From Sulfitobacter sp. (GTDB lineage: Bacteria; Pseudomonadota; Alphaproteobacteria; Rhodobacterales; Rhodobacteraceae): a stretch of 64,000 nt of DNA. The stretch's first letter is position 1, and every line of letters starts with the position of its first letter. Made by a program: the position numbers and the translations under genes. This document shows, piece by piece, positions 1 through 11,254 of the stretch. The notes beneath the pieces are model-generated. The model was not told the DNA's origin. It ran no database searches and saw only the letters and a list, made by a program, of their open reading frames with translations. The stretch is from positions 1 to 64,000 of the forward strand of contig JAQXCD010000022.1 in assembly GCA_029252045.1 (NCBI GenBank), in the 5' to 3' direction.

Positions 1-74
1 CCCGTGGCTCAACTGGATAGAGCAGCCCCCTCCTAAGGGGCAGGTTACTGGTTCGAATCCAGTCGGGGTCGCCA
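1..74 (+). tRNA. tRNA-Arg (anticodon CCT), first ~3 nt cut off by the window edge, CCA encoded
   Basis: D-stem GCTC..GAGC, anticodon arm GCCCC-CTCCTAA-GGGGC (anticodon CCT), T-arm ACTGG-TTCGAAT-CCAGT, 3' acceptor CGGGGTC-G-CCA; matching 5' strand GAC-CCCG lacks only GAC. Confidence 0.93.
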
Positions 75-99
75 CCTTCATTTAACAAAGCTATAGCTT

Positions 100-1582
100 G
101 TGGCGCATATTGAGGGTGAATCTGTGAGCTATATAGGTATTGATCTGGGAGCATCGCGTATACGCGCATTGCTGGCAGGTATGGGCGGAGCGGTGATTGG
201 GGCGGCTGAGGCGCATTATGGCGTGTCTCACCCTCATGAGGGATGGTCTGAGCAGGATCCGCAGGACTGGATTGCGGCGCTGGAGGATGTTGTTGGACAG
301 CTGCGCGCGGCGCATCCGGAGTTTATCGAGCTTCGTGGAATTGGGGTTGCGGGCCATATGCATGGGGCGACCGTGCTGGACGGGGATGACGCTGTTTTGC
401 GGCCCTGCATTTTGTGGAATGATATGCGGAGCCACCAGCAGGCGGCGGCGCTGGATGCTGATCCGGCTTTTCGTGACATCAGTGGCAACATCGTATTCCC
501 CGGCTTTACCGCGCCCAAACTTGAGTGGATGCGGGCAAACGAACCCGAGGTCTTTGCGAAGGTTGCCAAGGTTCTGCTGCCTGCTGCCTGCTGCCTACTT
601 GACGCATTATCTGACGGGCGTGCATGTGGCGGATATGTCTGACAGTGCAGGCACGTCGTGGCTTGATGTGAACGCGCGGGATTGGTCTGACACTTTGCTG
701 GAGCGTAGTCATATGCGGTCTGACCAGATGCCCCAACTTGTGGAGGGGAGCGCACCTGCGGGGCATCTACGCAGTGAATTGGCAGCGCGTTGGGGTGTCG
801 CACAGTCCGTCTGTGTTGCGGGCGGAGCAGGTGACAATGCTGCGGCGGCCTGCGGCATGGGGGTGATGCAGGAGGGGCAGGGCTTTGTCTCGCTGGGGAC
901 ATCGGGTGTGCTGCTGATGGCGCGTGACAGAGTGCAACCCGCGCCCGAGACAGCGTTGCATACCTTCTGCCACGCGGTACCGGATCGGTGGTACCAGATG
1001 TCTGTGATGTTGTCAGCGGCTGACAGCCTGACGTGGCTGGGGTCTGTCACGGGGCGCAAGTCGGCCGAGTTGACAGCGGCGTTGGGGGACAGGCTGCGCG
1101 CTCCGGGGTGTGTGTCTTTTGCACCCTATCTGTCGGGTGAGCGGGCACCGCACAATGATGCAAGCGTGCGGGGCGGGTTTAGCGGGCTGAGTACCAGTAC
1201 CAGCCAAGAAGATCTGACCCATGCGGTTCTTGCGGGTGTCTGCTTTGGTCTGCGCGACGGGTTCGAAGCGATATCGGGTACGGGTGGCACGTTCGAGACG
1301 CTTTATGCTGTCGGCGGTGGCGCTGCCTCCCGCTATTGGCTGCGCATGCTGGCGACCGTGCTGGATACGCCGCTGCATTTGCCCGAAGGGCGCGAGTTTG
1401 GTGCGGCTTTGGGGGCTGCCCGACTTGGGATGACTGCCGCTACTGGTGCTGCCATCGATAGCGTCATGCAGCCGCCCGCCACAGCCGAGATTATTATGCC
1501 GGATGCGGCGCTGGTTGATGCCTACCGCGAGGCATATGCGCAATTCCGCGCGCTGTATCCGGCGTTCAAATCACTGGGTTAG
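100..1582 (+). pseudogene. xylB: xylulokinase (FGGY carbohydrate kinase), frameshifted by a 7-bp tandem repeat
   Basis: N-terminal half in ORF 100-642 (YIGIDLGASRIRALL..GHMHGATVLD..ILWNDMRS), C-terminal half in frame 2 of ORF 197-1582 (YLTHYLTGVHVADMSDSAGTSWLDV..GAGDNAAAACGMG); frame changes at 3x CTGCTGC, 574-594. Confidence 0.88.
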
Positions 1583-1585
1583 GGA

Positions 1586-2680
1586 TCACAGCAAGGTGGT
1601 GTTGAAGTCACCGCGCAATGCGACCTCCAGTAACTCGATATCCGCCGAGGGTGTGAGGTACTGGACTTGCATGCCGGGGGGGACAACAAAGCCGTCACCC
1701 GCTTGCAATGCGCGGTCTCCATGGCCGTCTGCGCGCAGGGTCATGCTGCCATCCATGACAAAGGTGAAGTGGATATCCGCGTCATGGGTAAAAGCCGGCG
1801 CGTTGCCATCTGCGCGGCGTACCACCTGAATACCGGCAACACCTTTGGTGCCTGCGGTGATACCAGTATCACGCGCGGTAAAGCCCGGCACGCGGAAGGG
1901 CTGCCATGTGGCGCGGTCCTTGACGTGGTGCACAAAGGTTTGTCCGTCCCATTCGCGCGCCGGATCACCGACGCCGTTAGGTAGCGTGAAATTATGATCG
2001 ATGGTGGTCACATGTTCGGCTGGTACGCCGATTTCGATCACCTCGATATTGGGTGATGCTTCGACCACGCGGTGGCGAATGCCGGGAGGTTGGGTGACGC
2101 AATCGCCTGCATGCAGGCGGATCATATCGCCTTGGTCTTCGTACAAGACGTCCACCCAGCCACGATAGCAAAAGATCAGTTGGAAGCCGACGGTGTGATA
2201 ATGGACCATGTCTGGCACAGGCCCGCCGTCGGGAATACGGATGTGGCTGGCGATGATGGACCCGCCGAGGCGTGAGGGGATCAGATCACGGTAGTGCATG
2301 CCTGCACGTCCGATGATCCAAGGTGCCTCATCTGCCAGCCTGCGCACCGCGAATTCATGTTTTGCCGTGACATGCTCTACCTTTGGGGTCAGCGGTACAA
2401 TGGATACACGCGTGCCATTGGGGGCTGTCAGCTCGGTCTCGCCATCGGCAAAACCAGCAACGTCATCGGTGAGGATGCGTAAATGGCCGGGAGGCACCGC
2501 TGCACCCTTTTCAATCCGCAGACGCAGGCCGTGACCAGACAAGCTGGCGACAGAGGGATCATCGGCGGGAAAGATATTCTCCAGCCGCATCCCCAGCGTT
2601 TTTGTGAAGAACGGCAGATCATTGCGCAGCTCTTCAGTGGGGAGGAGGAATTCGGCCAATACAGGGGTGTCAGTCATCAC
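1586..2680 (-). CDS. cupin-domain protein (bicupin with glyoxalase-like N-terminus)
   Basis: 364-aa ORF with two cupin-like segments (MVHYHTVGFQLIFCYRGWVDVLYEDQGD.., FTHDADIHFTFVMDGSMTLRADG..). Confidence 0.75.
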   Translation of the reverse strand: MMTDTPVLAEFLLPTEELRNDLPFFTKTLGMRLENIFPADDPSVASLSGHGLRLRIEKGAAVPPGHLRILTDDVAGFADGETELTAPNGTRVSIVPLTPKVEHVTAKHEFAVRRLADEAPWIIGRAGMHYRDLIPSRLGGSIIASHIRIPDGGPVPDMVHYHTVGFQLIFCYRGWVDVLYEDQGDMIRLHAGDCVTQPPGIRHRVVEASPNIEVIEIGVPAEHVTTIDHNFTLPNGVGDPAREWDGQTFVHHVKDRATWQPFRVPGFTARDTGITAGTKGVAGIQVVRRADGNAPAFTHDADIHFTFVMDGSMTLRADGHGDRALQAGDGFVVPPGMQVQYLTPSADIELLEVALRGDFNTTLL

Positions 2681-2816
2681 GGCATCCTTTGGGTGTGCTA
2701 CCGGTGAGCCTGCCAGCTTTTGAGAGCAGCCTCAATCGGCAAAGAAGTCTCCGCAATGCGGCCCTATTGCTGCCGCCGTTCCATGGCATTTTATCCAAAT
2801 GACCAAGGAGCTGAAT

Positions 2817-3068
2817 ATGAAAAAGACCACCCTTATTCTGGCAGCAAGTCTGCTGGCTACCAGTGCTGCCGCCCTGCCCGACAGCGAGCTAAAGGCACTG
2901 AGCGAGGAAATCATCACGCTCAACGGCTATGAATGTGGCCGTGTTCTGGCGGTTCAGCCGACGGATGTGCCGGATGTCTGGCAAGTGTCTTGTATGGCAG
3001 ACGGGGCGATGGATGCGCTCGTCACATATAGAATGGACGCGCGCACCGGTCTTGTGTCTGGCAGTTAA
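2817..3068 (+). CDS. small secreted hypothetical protein
   Basis: Signal peptide [22 protein letters not shown] 2817 preceded by AAGGAG. Confidence 0.6.
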   Translation: MKKTTLILAASLLATSAAALPDSELKALSEEIITLNGYECGRVLAVQPTDVPDVWQVSCMADGAMDALVTYRMDARTGLVSGS

Positions 3069-4171
3069 AGGCTCGCGTCGAGCGCTTCCAGAATTGCATC
3101 GCCCATCTGGGAGGTAGAGATCGGCGTGCCGCCTTCTTCGCCCATCAAATCAGCGGTGCGTGCGCCATTGGCCAGCACTGTTTCAATCGCTTTTTCCAGA
3201 CGAGTCGCTTCTTCGCCTTGGTCAAAGGAATAGCGCAACGCCATCGCAAAGCTGAGGATACAGGCGATGGGGTTTGCTTTGCCTTGGCCTGTGATGTCTG
3301 GCGCAGACCCGTGTACGGGCTCATACAGTGCTTTCGGGCGGCCATCGGCGTTTGGCGCACCAAGGGAGGCAGAAGGCAACATGCCCAGAGATCCGGTCAG
3401 CATCGCCGCGCAATCGGACAGGATATCACCGAACAGGTTGTCGGTCAGGATGACGTCAAACTGCTTGGGTGCGCGGACCAGCTGCATTGCACCGTTGTCA
3501 GCGTACATGTGGGACAACTCGACATCGGGGTAATCCGTGTCGTGCACGCGCTGTACGACTTCGCGCCACAGAATGCCGCTCTCCATTACGTTGGCTTTCT
3601 CCATGGAGCAGACCTTGTTGCCACGGCGGCGGGCCAGTTCAAAGGCCGAGCGCGCAACGCGGTCGATCTCGGACTCGGTGTAGCGCTGGGTATTGATGCC
3701 GACGCGCTCGTTGCCTTCTTCAAAGATGCCGCGCGGCTCGCCAAAGTAGACACCCGAAGTCAGCTCGCGCACGATCATAATGTCGAGGCCTGCAATCAGG
3801 TGTTTTTTCAGGGACGAGAAATCGGCAAGCGCGTCAAAGCACTGTGCAGGGCGCAGGTTTGAGAACAGGTCCATCTCTTTGCGCAAGCGCAGCAGGCCGC
3901 GCTCCGGCTTTACGCTGAAATCGAGGTTATCGTATTTCGGGCCGCCCACGGCGCCCAGCAGAACGGCGTCTACTTCCAGCGCGCGTTTCATGGTGTCGTC
4001 GTGCAGGGGGGTGCCGTGTTTGTCGTAGGCGCAGCCGCCGACCAGATCATGCTCAACATCAAATGCCAGATCGCGCTTGGCGCCGAACCAGTCGATGATA
4101 CGGGTCACTTGGCCCATAACCTCGGGGCCGATGCCGTCACCGGCGAGGATCAAAAGGGTCGGGTTAGCCAT
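3065..4171 (-). CDS. leuB: 3-isopropylmalate dehydrogenase
   Basis: [68 protein letters not shown]. Confidence 0.97.
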   Translation of the reverse strand: MANPTLLILAGDGIGPEVMGQVTRIIDWFGAKRDLAFDVEHDLVGGCAYDKHGTPLHDDTMKRALEVDAVLLGAVGGPKYDNLDFSVKPERGLLRLRKEMDLFSNLRPAQCFDALADFSSLKKHLIAGLDIMIVRELTSGVYFGEPRGIFEEGNERVGINTQRYTESEIDRVARSAFELARRRGNKVCSMEKANVMESGILWREVVQRVHDTDYPDVELSHMYADNGAMQLVRAPKQFDVILTDNLFGDILSDCAAMLTGSLGMLPSASLGAPNADGRPKALYEPVHGSAPDITGQGKANPIACILSFAMALRYSFDQGEEATRLEKAIETVLANGARTADLMGEEGGTPISTSQMGDAILEALDASL

Positions 4172-4249
4172 GCGTCTTGCTCCTGAAAATTGGTTGAAGC
4201 TGGCGTAGCGCGGGCGGGCGGGGTCGTCAAGGATTGTAGGGTGTGTATG

Positions 4250-5251
4250 TCAGCGCGGTGCGATATCCACCCACATCAGGCTATGGCGGCTGGCAGTCGG
4301 GCTGTGCACGATCCCATGCGCAGCAATTTGCCAGCCTGCGGAGGGGAGTAGATAGTCCAGCCGCAAGGCGCCTGCCGATGCAGCGCCGAAATCAGCTGTT
4401 GGAGTTGCATCAAAGGGGTTTTGCAGGGCGGGATGGGCCAGCAGTGCGTTGATCGCCTCTGGTCGGCCGCTGCCGTTCAAAGGATCGACATTTGCCGTGC
4501 CACCAAGGACAAGAGGCAGCGGACTGTCATCGCGTGCAAGATACTCCAGCCAAAAGGCAACCTCGTCATGGTTGCGGCGGCCATTGCGGTCCTCCGGCCC
4601 GTCATACAGCGGAGGGGTCGCGTAGAAGGTCATCAGGCGCAACGTCCCAAACCCCGGTGTTTCGACCGGAACCACCCAATGCCCGCGCGACGACAGCCTG
4701 TGTGCCGCAAACACATCAGGCCCGCCAAATGGGTCGTTGTCTACCATCGGGTAGATATGCTCCTTCAGGTCACGCCACAGCAGGGGGGTGTAATCTTCGA
4801 CTGCGTCATTGAGGATCGGAAAGCGTGACAGGATCGCCATGCCGCCCATACTATTTAACCGGCCATAGCCGTGGGCATCATCTGCCTCGCCCAGCTTGCC
4901 ATTGCCGTTCAGATCAAGCCCGCTTGCCTGACCGGCATTTGGGGCACTCGCAAAAATGTGGGGATAGGCCAATCCGCCTGCCGCAAGGTCGCGCGCGAGT
5001 GCATCAAGGGCTGTATGGCGCAAATCATAATTGACGCCTTGCAGCATGATGATGTCGGGGCGAATTTCATTCAAAAGCTGTTTGAACGCAGAGATTTGCG
5101 GGTCTTTTCCGCGCTGGATATCGCGCAGCAGCAGGCCGGGGCCTTTGCGCGACAGCTCGGCGTTGAAGGTCGCGATGCGCAGTGTTTCGGCTTGGGCTAT
5201 AGAAATGGTGCCGACCAAGGCCAGCACCAAAACTATGAGGATGCGGCTCAG
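4250..5251 (-). CDS. endonuclease/exonuclease/phosphatase family protein
   Basis: LRIATFNAELS.., DIIMLQGVNYD, VLGGTANVDPLNGSG; signal-like N-terminus begins at a CTG overlapping the upstream stop (CTGA). Confidence 0.75.
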   Translation of the reverse strand: MSRILIVLVLALVGTISIAQAETLRIATFNAELSRKGPGLLLRDIQRGKDPQISAFKQLLNEIRPDIIMLQGVNYDLRHTALDALARDLAAGGLAYPHIFASAPNAGQASGLDLNGNGKLGEADDAHGYGRLNSMGGMAILSRFPILNDAVEDYTPLLWRDLKEHIYPMVDNDPFGGPDVFAAHRLSSRGHWVVPVETPGFGTLRLMTFYATPPLYDGPEDRNGRRNHDEVAFWLEYLARDDSPLPLVLGGTANVDPLNGSGRPEAINALLAHPALQNPFDATPTADFGAASAGALRLDYLLPSAGWQIAAHGIVHSPTASRHSLMWVDIAPR

Positions 5252-6096
5252 GCTGGTTGGAAGCCGCCGTTGCTTTCCGCTTCTGCGTCCGCATAGGCAC
5301 GCTTGCGCTTTTCCTCGATCATGTCTGCGATTTTGCCCATGGCAATACCGCGCATAATGATGCTTGCCGGAAGGAAGGTCCATGCTGCAAGTGTCCAGAT
5401 AAGGGTTTGCGGATGCTGCAATGTAATCGGTGCTATCATATCAGACGCCAGTTTGACCACAGCCGGTACAAGGAACGGCAGTAGGAAGCCGAGAGCGATG
5501 TTGATCCGCGCATCACGTTGCAAACGGTCCAACACATCACCCCCTGCGGTAGGGTCAAACAGTGGCAGATTTACCCAGACGTTGAATGCACCCGAGCGTA
5601 CGGGCCAGTTGAGGATACGCACCAACACTAGAAACGCTGTCATCGCGATCAGGGATACCATGTAGGATAGCCCCGCGGCTGTGCGGACAAAGCCGACCGT
5701 TTCCGCAGACGCATCAGGCGGAAGCATCAAGACAATCATACGCACGGGTGAGTAGGGAAAATCAATCGCATTGCCCACAATCGTCCCGATAGAGGTCACG
5801 GCTGTGGTCATCAGCGTAGGGGCGTCCATGCCGCGCAGGATCACGCTCAGCGAAAAGATGGTGAGAAAAAGAGCGGCAAAACGCAGCCTGTTAAATGGTG
5901 CGGCGTCACGGAATTCGACGATGCTTGGAAATACGGAATTGTATTCAACGAACGTCAATACACCAGCCAGCAATGCAACGAGCAAAACAAACGGTGTCGC
6001 ATCACTGCCAAGATTCGGCAGCAGAAGCGCTGGCGTCAAAATCATGGTCGAAACCAACAGGCCCCGCGCCGCGGCACTGGTCATTCGTACTATCAA
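5248..6096 (-). CDS. hypothetical multi-pass membrane protein
   Basis: 282-aa ORF with several hydrophobic segments; overlaps the next gene by 4 nt. Confidence 0.65.
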   Translation of the reverse strand: MIVRMTSAAARGLLVSTMILTPALLLPNLGSDATPFVLLVALLAGVLTFVEYNSVFPSIVEFRDAAPFNRLRFAALFLTIFSLSVILRGMDAPTLMTTAVTSIGTIVGNAIDFPYSPVRMIVLMLPPDASAETVGFVRTAAGLSYMVSLIAMTAFLVLVRILNWPVRSGAFNVWVNLPLFDPTAGGDVLDRLQRDARINIALGFLLPFLVPAVVKLASDMIAPITLQHPQTLIWTLAAWTFLPASIIMRGIAMGKIADMIEEKRKRAYADAEAESNGGFQPA

Positions 6097-6386
6097 AACT
6101 CTATCCCTTCAAACTGGTCCGCCGCGGTTTCCGCGTGCTTGATCCAACTTGATGCCTTCGGGTTACGGAAGGCTTGCCTCATTGTTGTCACATTTGTGCC
6201 TTCTTTTGCCTTAGTTCTCAAGTCTATTGAGACAGAAGACCCGACAGGTTGGGCGTTTTGAGGGAGGGGGTGGTGCGTTCTTGTATCATTTCAGCGGCGC
6301 AAATAAGGCAACCGCAACACCTTGTGGGCGCGCCGCGCACGCCCACAAGGGAACTCAGTAATATTTAGGCAAAACCTAATTCGAAG

Positions 6387-6992
6387 TTAAACCCAGGGAC
6401 GGCTCTGCGAGGCTGTTGCTTCAAAGCTGTCGATTGAGGCTGCTTTTTCCATTGTCAGGCCAATATCGTCCAAGCCATTCATCAGGCAATGTTTTTTGAA
6501 GGCATCAACTTCGAAGCTGAACACATCACCATCCGAGGAGGTGATTGTCTGGCTTTCCAGATCAATCTCGATCCGCGCGTTGGCGCCTTTTTCGGCATCC
6601 TTCATCAGCACATCCACCTGCTCTTGTGGCAGCACGATGGGCAGGATGCCGTTCTTGAAGCAGTTGTTGTAAAAGATGTCGGCGTAGGACGGTGCAATCA
6701 CGCAGGTGATGCCGAAATCGGCAATCGCCCATGGCGCGTGTTCGCGCGACGAGCCGCAGCCGAAGTTATCGCCCGCTACAAGGATCTGCGCATCGCGGTA
6801 CTGCGGCTTGTTCAGCACAAAGGTAGGGATCTCGTTGCGGTCGTCGTCATAGCGCATCTCGTCAAACAGGTTCACGCCAAGGCCGGAACGCTTGATGGTT
6901 TTCAGGAACTGCTTGGGGATGATCATGTCGGTGTCGATGTTGATCAAAGGCATCGGCGCGGCAATGCCGCTGAGGGTGGTGAACTTATTCAT
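6387..6992 (-). CDS. leuD: 3-isopropylmalate dehydratase small subunit
   Basis: [33 protein letters not shown].., [24 protein letters not shown] upstream of ATG 6992. Confidence 0.96.
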   Translation of the reverse strand: MNKFTTLSGIAAPMPLINIDTDMIIPKQFLKTIKRSGLGVNLFDEMRYDDDRNEIPTFVLNKPQYRDAQILVAGDNFGCGSSREHAPWAIADFGITCVIAPSYADIFYNNCFKNGILPIVLPQEQVDVLMKDAEKGANARIEIDLESQTITSSDGDVFSFEVDAFKKHCLMNGLDDIGLTMEKAASIDSFEATASQSRPWV

Positions 6993-7382
6993 GGAACTGG
7001 TCCTTTCGGAATTTTTCAGGGTGCTGCGGGGGTCGGCGTTTGCAGCGGTCTTGGACCGCTGCGCTGCGCGTTCGAACCCCAGAAAGTCGGGCTTGGTGAT
7101 GTTGCTGATTGCTTTTACCTTGGAGCTGCCCAACATCGGTTTGACGAAATTGCTTTCGACCATTTCGCCGATCATGGCTTCAGCTTGTGGCACTGATACC
7201 TTGAGCCGGTGGGCAATGCCTGCCGCACTGATGTGGGTGCGCGTACGGGCATGAAAAACGGCCAGACCGTATTGATAGCGGTTATAACCGGCCATTGCGG
7301 CAGCCGCGCGGCCACCTGCGGCAGGCAAAACCGGCGCAAGCGCTGCGGCTCCCATCAAGGTCATGAAATGGCGTCTTTGCAT
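6993..7382 (-). CDS. small hypothetical protein with a twin-arginine/hydrophobic N-terminus, in frame with leuD without a stop
   Basis: [24 protein letters not shown]..; GAGGAG SD before ATG; ORF runs open into leuD. Confidence 0.5.
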
Positions 7383-7441
7383 GGTATGCTCCTCGGTCCG
7401 TGCGGCCCCTCCTCGCAGTGCAAAGAGAGGCCGCAATTCTG

Positions 7442-8848
7442 CTACATCATCTCGCGCACATCGGTGAGTTTGCCGGTGATCGCCGCCGCCGCTGCCATCG
7501 CAGGTGACATCAGGTGCGTGCGTCCGCCACGGCCCTGACGGCCCTCGAAGTTGCGGTTGGAGGTCGCCGCGCAACGCTCGCCGGGGGCCAGCTGATCGGG
7601 GTTCATGGCAAGACACATAGAGCAGCCTGCAAGGCGCCACTCGAAACCCGCTTCGATAAAGATATCGGCAAGGCCTTCTTCTTCGGCTTGCGCGCGCACA
7701 AGGCCTGAGCCTGGCACAACCATCGCCCGCATACCGTCCTTGATCTTTTTGCCCTTCAGGATCGCCGCAGCGGCGCGCAGGTCTTCGATGCGGCCATTGG
7801 TGCACGAGCCGATAAAGACAGTGTCGATTGCAACGTCGGTCAGCGGGGTGCCAGCTGTCAGCCCCATGTAATCAAGCGAGCGCTGGGCCGCTTCCACTTT
7901 GCCACCTTTAAAGTCGGAGGCGGCGGGAACGTTGGCGGTGATCGGCAGAACATCCTCGGGCGAGGTGCCCCATGTCACAACGGGGGCGATGTCTTCGCCT
8001 TTCAGCGTTACAACCTTGTCCCAATGGGCATCGTCGTCGGAGTAGAGCGTTTTCCACCATGCAAGTGCTGCTTCCCATTGTGCGCCTTTTGGCGCGTGGG
8101 GGCGGCCCATGCAGTACTCGAATGTCTTCTCGTCCGGTGCAATAAGGCCCGCGCGCGCACCGCCTTCGATGGCCATGTTGCAGACGGTCATACGACCTTC
8201 CATGGACAAATCGCGGATGGCTTCGCCGCAATACTCGATCACATAACCGGTGCCGCCAGCGGTGCCGGTCACGCCGATCACCGACAGGGTGATGTCCTTG
8301 GCGGTGACGCCGGGGCGCAGCTTACCGGTGATCTCGACTTTCATGTTCTTGCCCTTACGCTGGATCAGCGTCTGGGTGGCCAGAACATGCTCGACTTCGG
8401 AGGTGCCGATGCCGTGGGCCAGCGCGCCGAAGGCGCCGTGTGTAGCGGTATGCGAGTCGCCGCAAACCACTGTCATGCCGGGTAGGGTCCAGCCCTGTTC
8501 GGGGCCCACGATGTGCACGATGCCTTGGCGCACGTCAGAGACGGGATAGTAGTGGATGCCGAAATCCTTGGCGTTCTTGTCCAGCGCGTCAACCTGAATG
8601 CGGCTGTCTTCTGTCATCGTTGCTGCATTGGCGCGGTCCAGCGTGGTGGGGACGTTATGATCCGGCACGGCGATGGTCTTGTCAGGGGCGCGCACAGTGC
8701 GGCCGGTCATGCGCAGACCTTCAAATGCCTGCGGACTGGTCACTTCGTGGACGAGGTGACGGTCAATATACAGCAGGCAGGTGCCGTCGTCGGCTTCATG
8801 GGCGACATGGGCATCCCAGATTTTATCATAGAGCGTTTTGGGGGACAT
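7442..8848 (-). CDS. leuC: 3-isopropylmalate dehydratase large subunit
   Basis: [78 protein letters not shown]. Confidence 0.97.
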   Translation of the reverse strand: MSPKTLYDKIWDAHVAHEADDGTCLLYIDRHLVHEVTSPQAFEGLRMTGRTVRAPDKTIAVPDHNVPTTLDRANAATMTEDSRIQVDALDKNAKDFGIHYYPVSDVRQGIVHIVGPEQGWTLPGMTVVCGDSHTATHGAFGALAHGIGTSEVEHVLATQTLIQRKGKNMKVEITGKLRPGVTAKDITLSVIGVTGTAGGTGYVIEYCGEAIRDLSMEGRMTVCNMAIEGGARAGLIAPDEKTFEYCMGRPHAPKGAQWEAALAWWKTLYSDDDAHWDKVVTLKGEDIAPVVTWGTSPEDVLPITANVPAASDFKGGKVEAAQRSLDYMGLTAGTPLTDVAIDTVFIGSCTNGRIEDLRAAAAILKGKKIKDGMRAMVVPGSGLVRAQAEEEGLADIFIEAGFEWRLAGCSMCLAMNPDQLAPGERCAATSNRNFEGRQGRGGRTHLMSPAMAAAAAITGKLTDVREMM

Positions 8849-9296
8849 TTGGTCCACTCCCGTATTTTGTGTGAATGTGAGGTGCAAAAGCAGAAATGCA
8901 TGCCGTAACGGGCATGCTGGAACGTCGAGCGTTATAGTCGGGCAAGCACCGTATGGGTGGACCCGAAAAACCGTTCGCGCAGACGGGCGCGATCACCGAT
9001 GTTTATGATCTGTGTCATAGGCATGGAATACACCCGCATCGCCTTTGCTGCAAGCCTCTCGGGCGCTGGGCGTATCGCGCACGGTAGCGCCTGACACAAC
9101 TTGCGTTGCGCGTCCGGTTTTTGCGTCATGATTATCGCGCGCCACTTGGGGGATGCCCCCAGCATCAAATTTTTCCCCGAAGATGTGATGCGAGTCGGCC
9201 ATGAAAGCGATGGCATCGGATCCAAAAGTTGATAGGAAAGCTGGGGTTGCCCCTGTTTGGGTTGTTCTGCGACGATTGACCGAGTTAGGAGTAGTT

Positions 9297-10637
9297 ATGG
9301 ACCCCACCATTGATCCCTTTGCCCAGTTTTTAGTTACGCTTCAGGAATTCTGGACTATTGCAATAACCTTTCTTGCTGGCGTAATCCAGCCGGGATGGAA
9401 GCAAAACCAGATCATTATCATTGTGGTTGTGGCGTTGCTGGCTTGGCTGCTGCATGCGCGCAGCGGTGCGATGCTGCAAGATTGGGTGCGGTCGCGCGAG
9501 GGGTGGGAAAAGTGGCAACTGCGCATGGTCGTCCAGATCAAGCGCCGTTTGGGGTTGGTGTGGTTCTGTCTGATAGCAGGCATCGTGTTTGTGGTTATGC
9601 AAAACCTCACATGGCCGTCACGCTCGTACATGGTGGGGCTTGCGGCCCAGCTGGCGTTTGTGTGGCTCTGTATTGCCTTTGCCGCGCGGCTGGTGCGCAA
9701 CCGGCCGATGCGGCGGCTTGTGACGTGGTCTTTGTGGATCTACGGCACTCTTTACCTGCTCAACGTTTCTGACGAAGCCGCCAGTTTTCTGGACCGTCTC
9801 GCAGTTGAAGTCGGCGAATTTAGATTGTCCGCTTTGACCATGATTACCTCTGTTGTTGTGATTGGTGTGCTGGTCACACTGGCGCGGATTGCCTCAACGG
9901 CAACGGCCAGCACGATTCGCAAGAACGAAGACATCAGCCCGTCGATGAAGGTTCTTGCTGTCAAAGGTGTCCAATTGGGCATGTACGGCATTGCTTTTTA
10001 TATGGGTGTAAAGGCTGTCGGGATTGACCTCACCGGCCTTGCGGTCCTGTCTGGTGCCATCGGTGTGGGCCTTGGTTTTGGTCTGCAAAAAGTGGTCTCC
10101 AACCTTGTCTCCGGTGTGATCATCCTGCTCGATAAGTCGATCAAGCCGGGGGATGTGATCTCGCTCGGCGAGACGTTCGGCTGGATCCAGACACTGGGCG
10201 CGCGCTATGCCTCTGTGGTCACGCGCGATGGCAAGGAATACCTGATCCCGAACGAAGACCTGATCACCGGTCAGGTGGTCAACTGGTCCCACTCAAACGA
10301 CTTTGTGCGTCTGGATATCTATTTTGGCACTGCCTACGGCGATGACCCGCACAAGGTACGCAGGCTCGCCATCGAGGCGGCCTCGTCTGTGGATCGCGTC
10401 CTGAGCCATAAGGCCGCTGTGTGCCATATCGTTGGTTTTGGCGACAGCTCGGTCGATTATATCCTGCGGTTCTGGATAAAGGATCCGACTGCGGGCCTCA
10501 CAAACATCCGCGGCAATGTCTATCTGGCGCTTTGGGATATTTTTCAGGAGAACAATATCTCCATTCCCTTCCCCCAGCGCGAAGTCCGTATGCTGGGAGG
10601 CCGTGGGTCGGATATTTCGCAACTGATTCTTGATTGA
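9297..10637 (+). CDS. mechanosensitive ion channel, MscS family
   Basis: AVLSGAIGVGLGFGLQKVVSNLVSGVIILLDKSIKPGDVI; AGGAG before ATG 9297. Confidence 0.93.
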   Translation: MDPTIDPFAQFLVTLQEFWTIAITFLAGVIQPGWKQNQIIIIVVVALLAWLLHARSGAMLQDWVRSREGWEKWQLRMVVQIKRRLGLVWFCLIAGIVFVVMQNLTWPSRSYMVGLAAQLAFVWLCIAFAARLVRNRPMRRLVTWSLWIYGTLYLLNVSDEAASFLDRLAVEVGEFRLSALTMITSVVVIGVLVTLARIASTATASTIRKNEDISPSMKVLAVKGVQLGMYGIAFYMGVKAVGIDLTGLAVLSGAIGVGLGFGLQKVVSNLVSGVIILLDKSIKPGDVISLGETFGWIQTLGARYASVVTRDGKEYLIPNEDLITGQVVNWSHSNDFVRLDIYFGTAYGDDPHKVRRLAIEAASSVDRVLSHKAAVCHIVGFGDSSVDYILRFWIKDPTAGLTNIRGNVYLALWDIFQENNISIPFPQREVRMLGGRGSDISQLILD

Positions 10638-10890
10638 GCGGGCGCAAATGCACGCATAATCAGCCGTAATTTGCCAGACTAGGCACGCCATAGCCCTTAA
10701 AGGCGGATAAAAGCGCCACATTCCGCGCTTGCAAACGCGCGCGATTGTGCATGTCGTTGAATTGTGGCAGTTGCATTGCTAATTTAGAGTATATCCCAGC
10801 GTCGGGGGCCCGACGGCGCAACATAAGGAGGACAATGTCCTGTCTACGCAAACTTACGCAGCTTCCGCTGCACTTAACGGTGCAGTCGTG

Positions 10891-11247
10891 ATGGCTGGCC
10901 AAAAACAAGCCACCAGCGAACTGCTGCTGGAAACCGTTCTTTCGTCGCTGAATGACGACAAAGCGGAAGATGTTGTGCAGATCGATCTGCGCGGCAAGAC
11001 CGAGATTGGCGATTATATGATCGTCTGCTCGGGCCGTTCAACGCGTCAGGTGAGCGCCATCTCCGAAAAGCTCGCTCAGCGGGTTAAGGATGCGTTTGGC
11101 CACGCCGTACGCACCGAGGGCAAGGATTCCGGCGATTGGGTTCTGATCGACACAGGCGATGTTATCGTCCACGTCTTCCGCCCTGAAGTGCGTGAATTCT
11201 ATCAGTTGGAAAAAATGTGGTTGCCGCAGCCCGACGCCGCATCCTGA
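10891..11247 (+). CDS. rsfS: ribosome silencing factor
   Basis: [69 protein letters not shown]; original start may be ATG 10835. Confidence 0.92.
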   Translation: MAGQKQATSELLLETVLSSLNDDKAEDVVQIDLRGKTEIGDYMIVCSGRSTRQVSAISEKLAQRVKDAFGHAVRTEGKDSGDWVLIDTGDVIVHVFRPEVREFYQLEKMWLPQPDAAS

Positions 11248-11254
11248 AGCTGTC

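Noticed and set aside
2072-2534. Several short plus-strand ORFs antisense to the cupin gene (and similar antisense ORFs throughout)
   Set aside because: No family resemblance, no SD, mirror of a strong coding strand.
6321-6349. CTTGTGGGCG..CGCCCACAAG hairpin downstream of leuD as a classical terminator
   Set aside because: Strong stem, but no T-tract follows on the minus strand; left unassigned.
6387-7805. 472-aa minus ORF as a single protein
   Set aside because: The part beyond 7382 overlaps leuC in another frame; leuD and the small ORF have their own SD/ATG.
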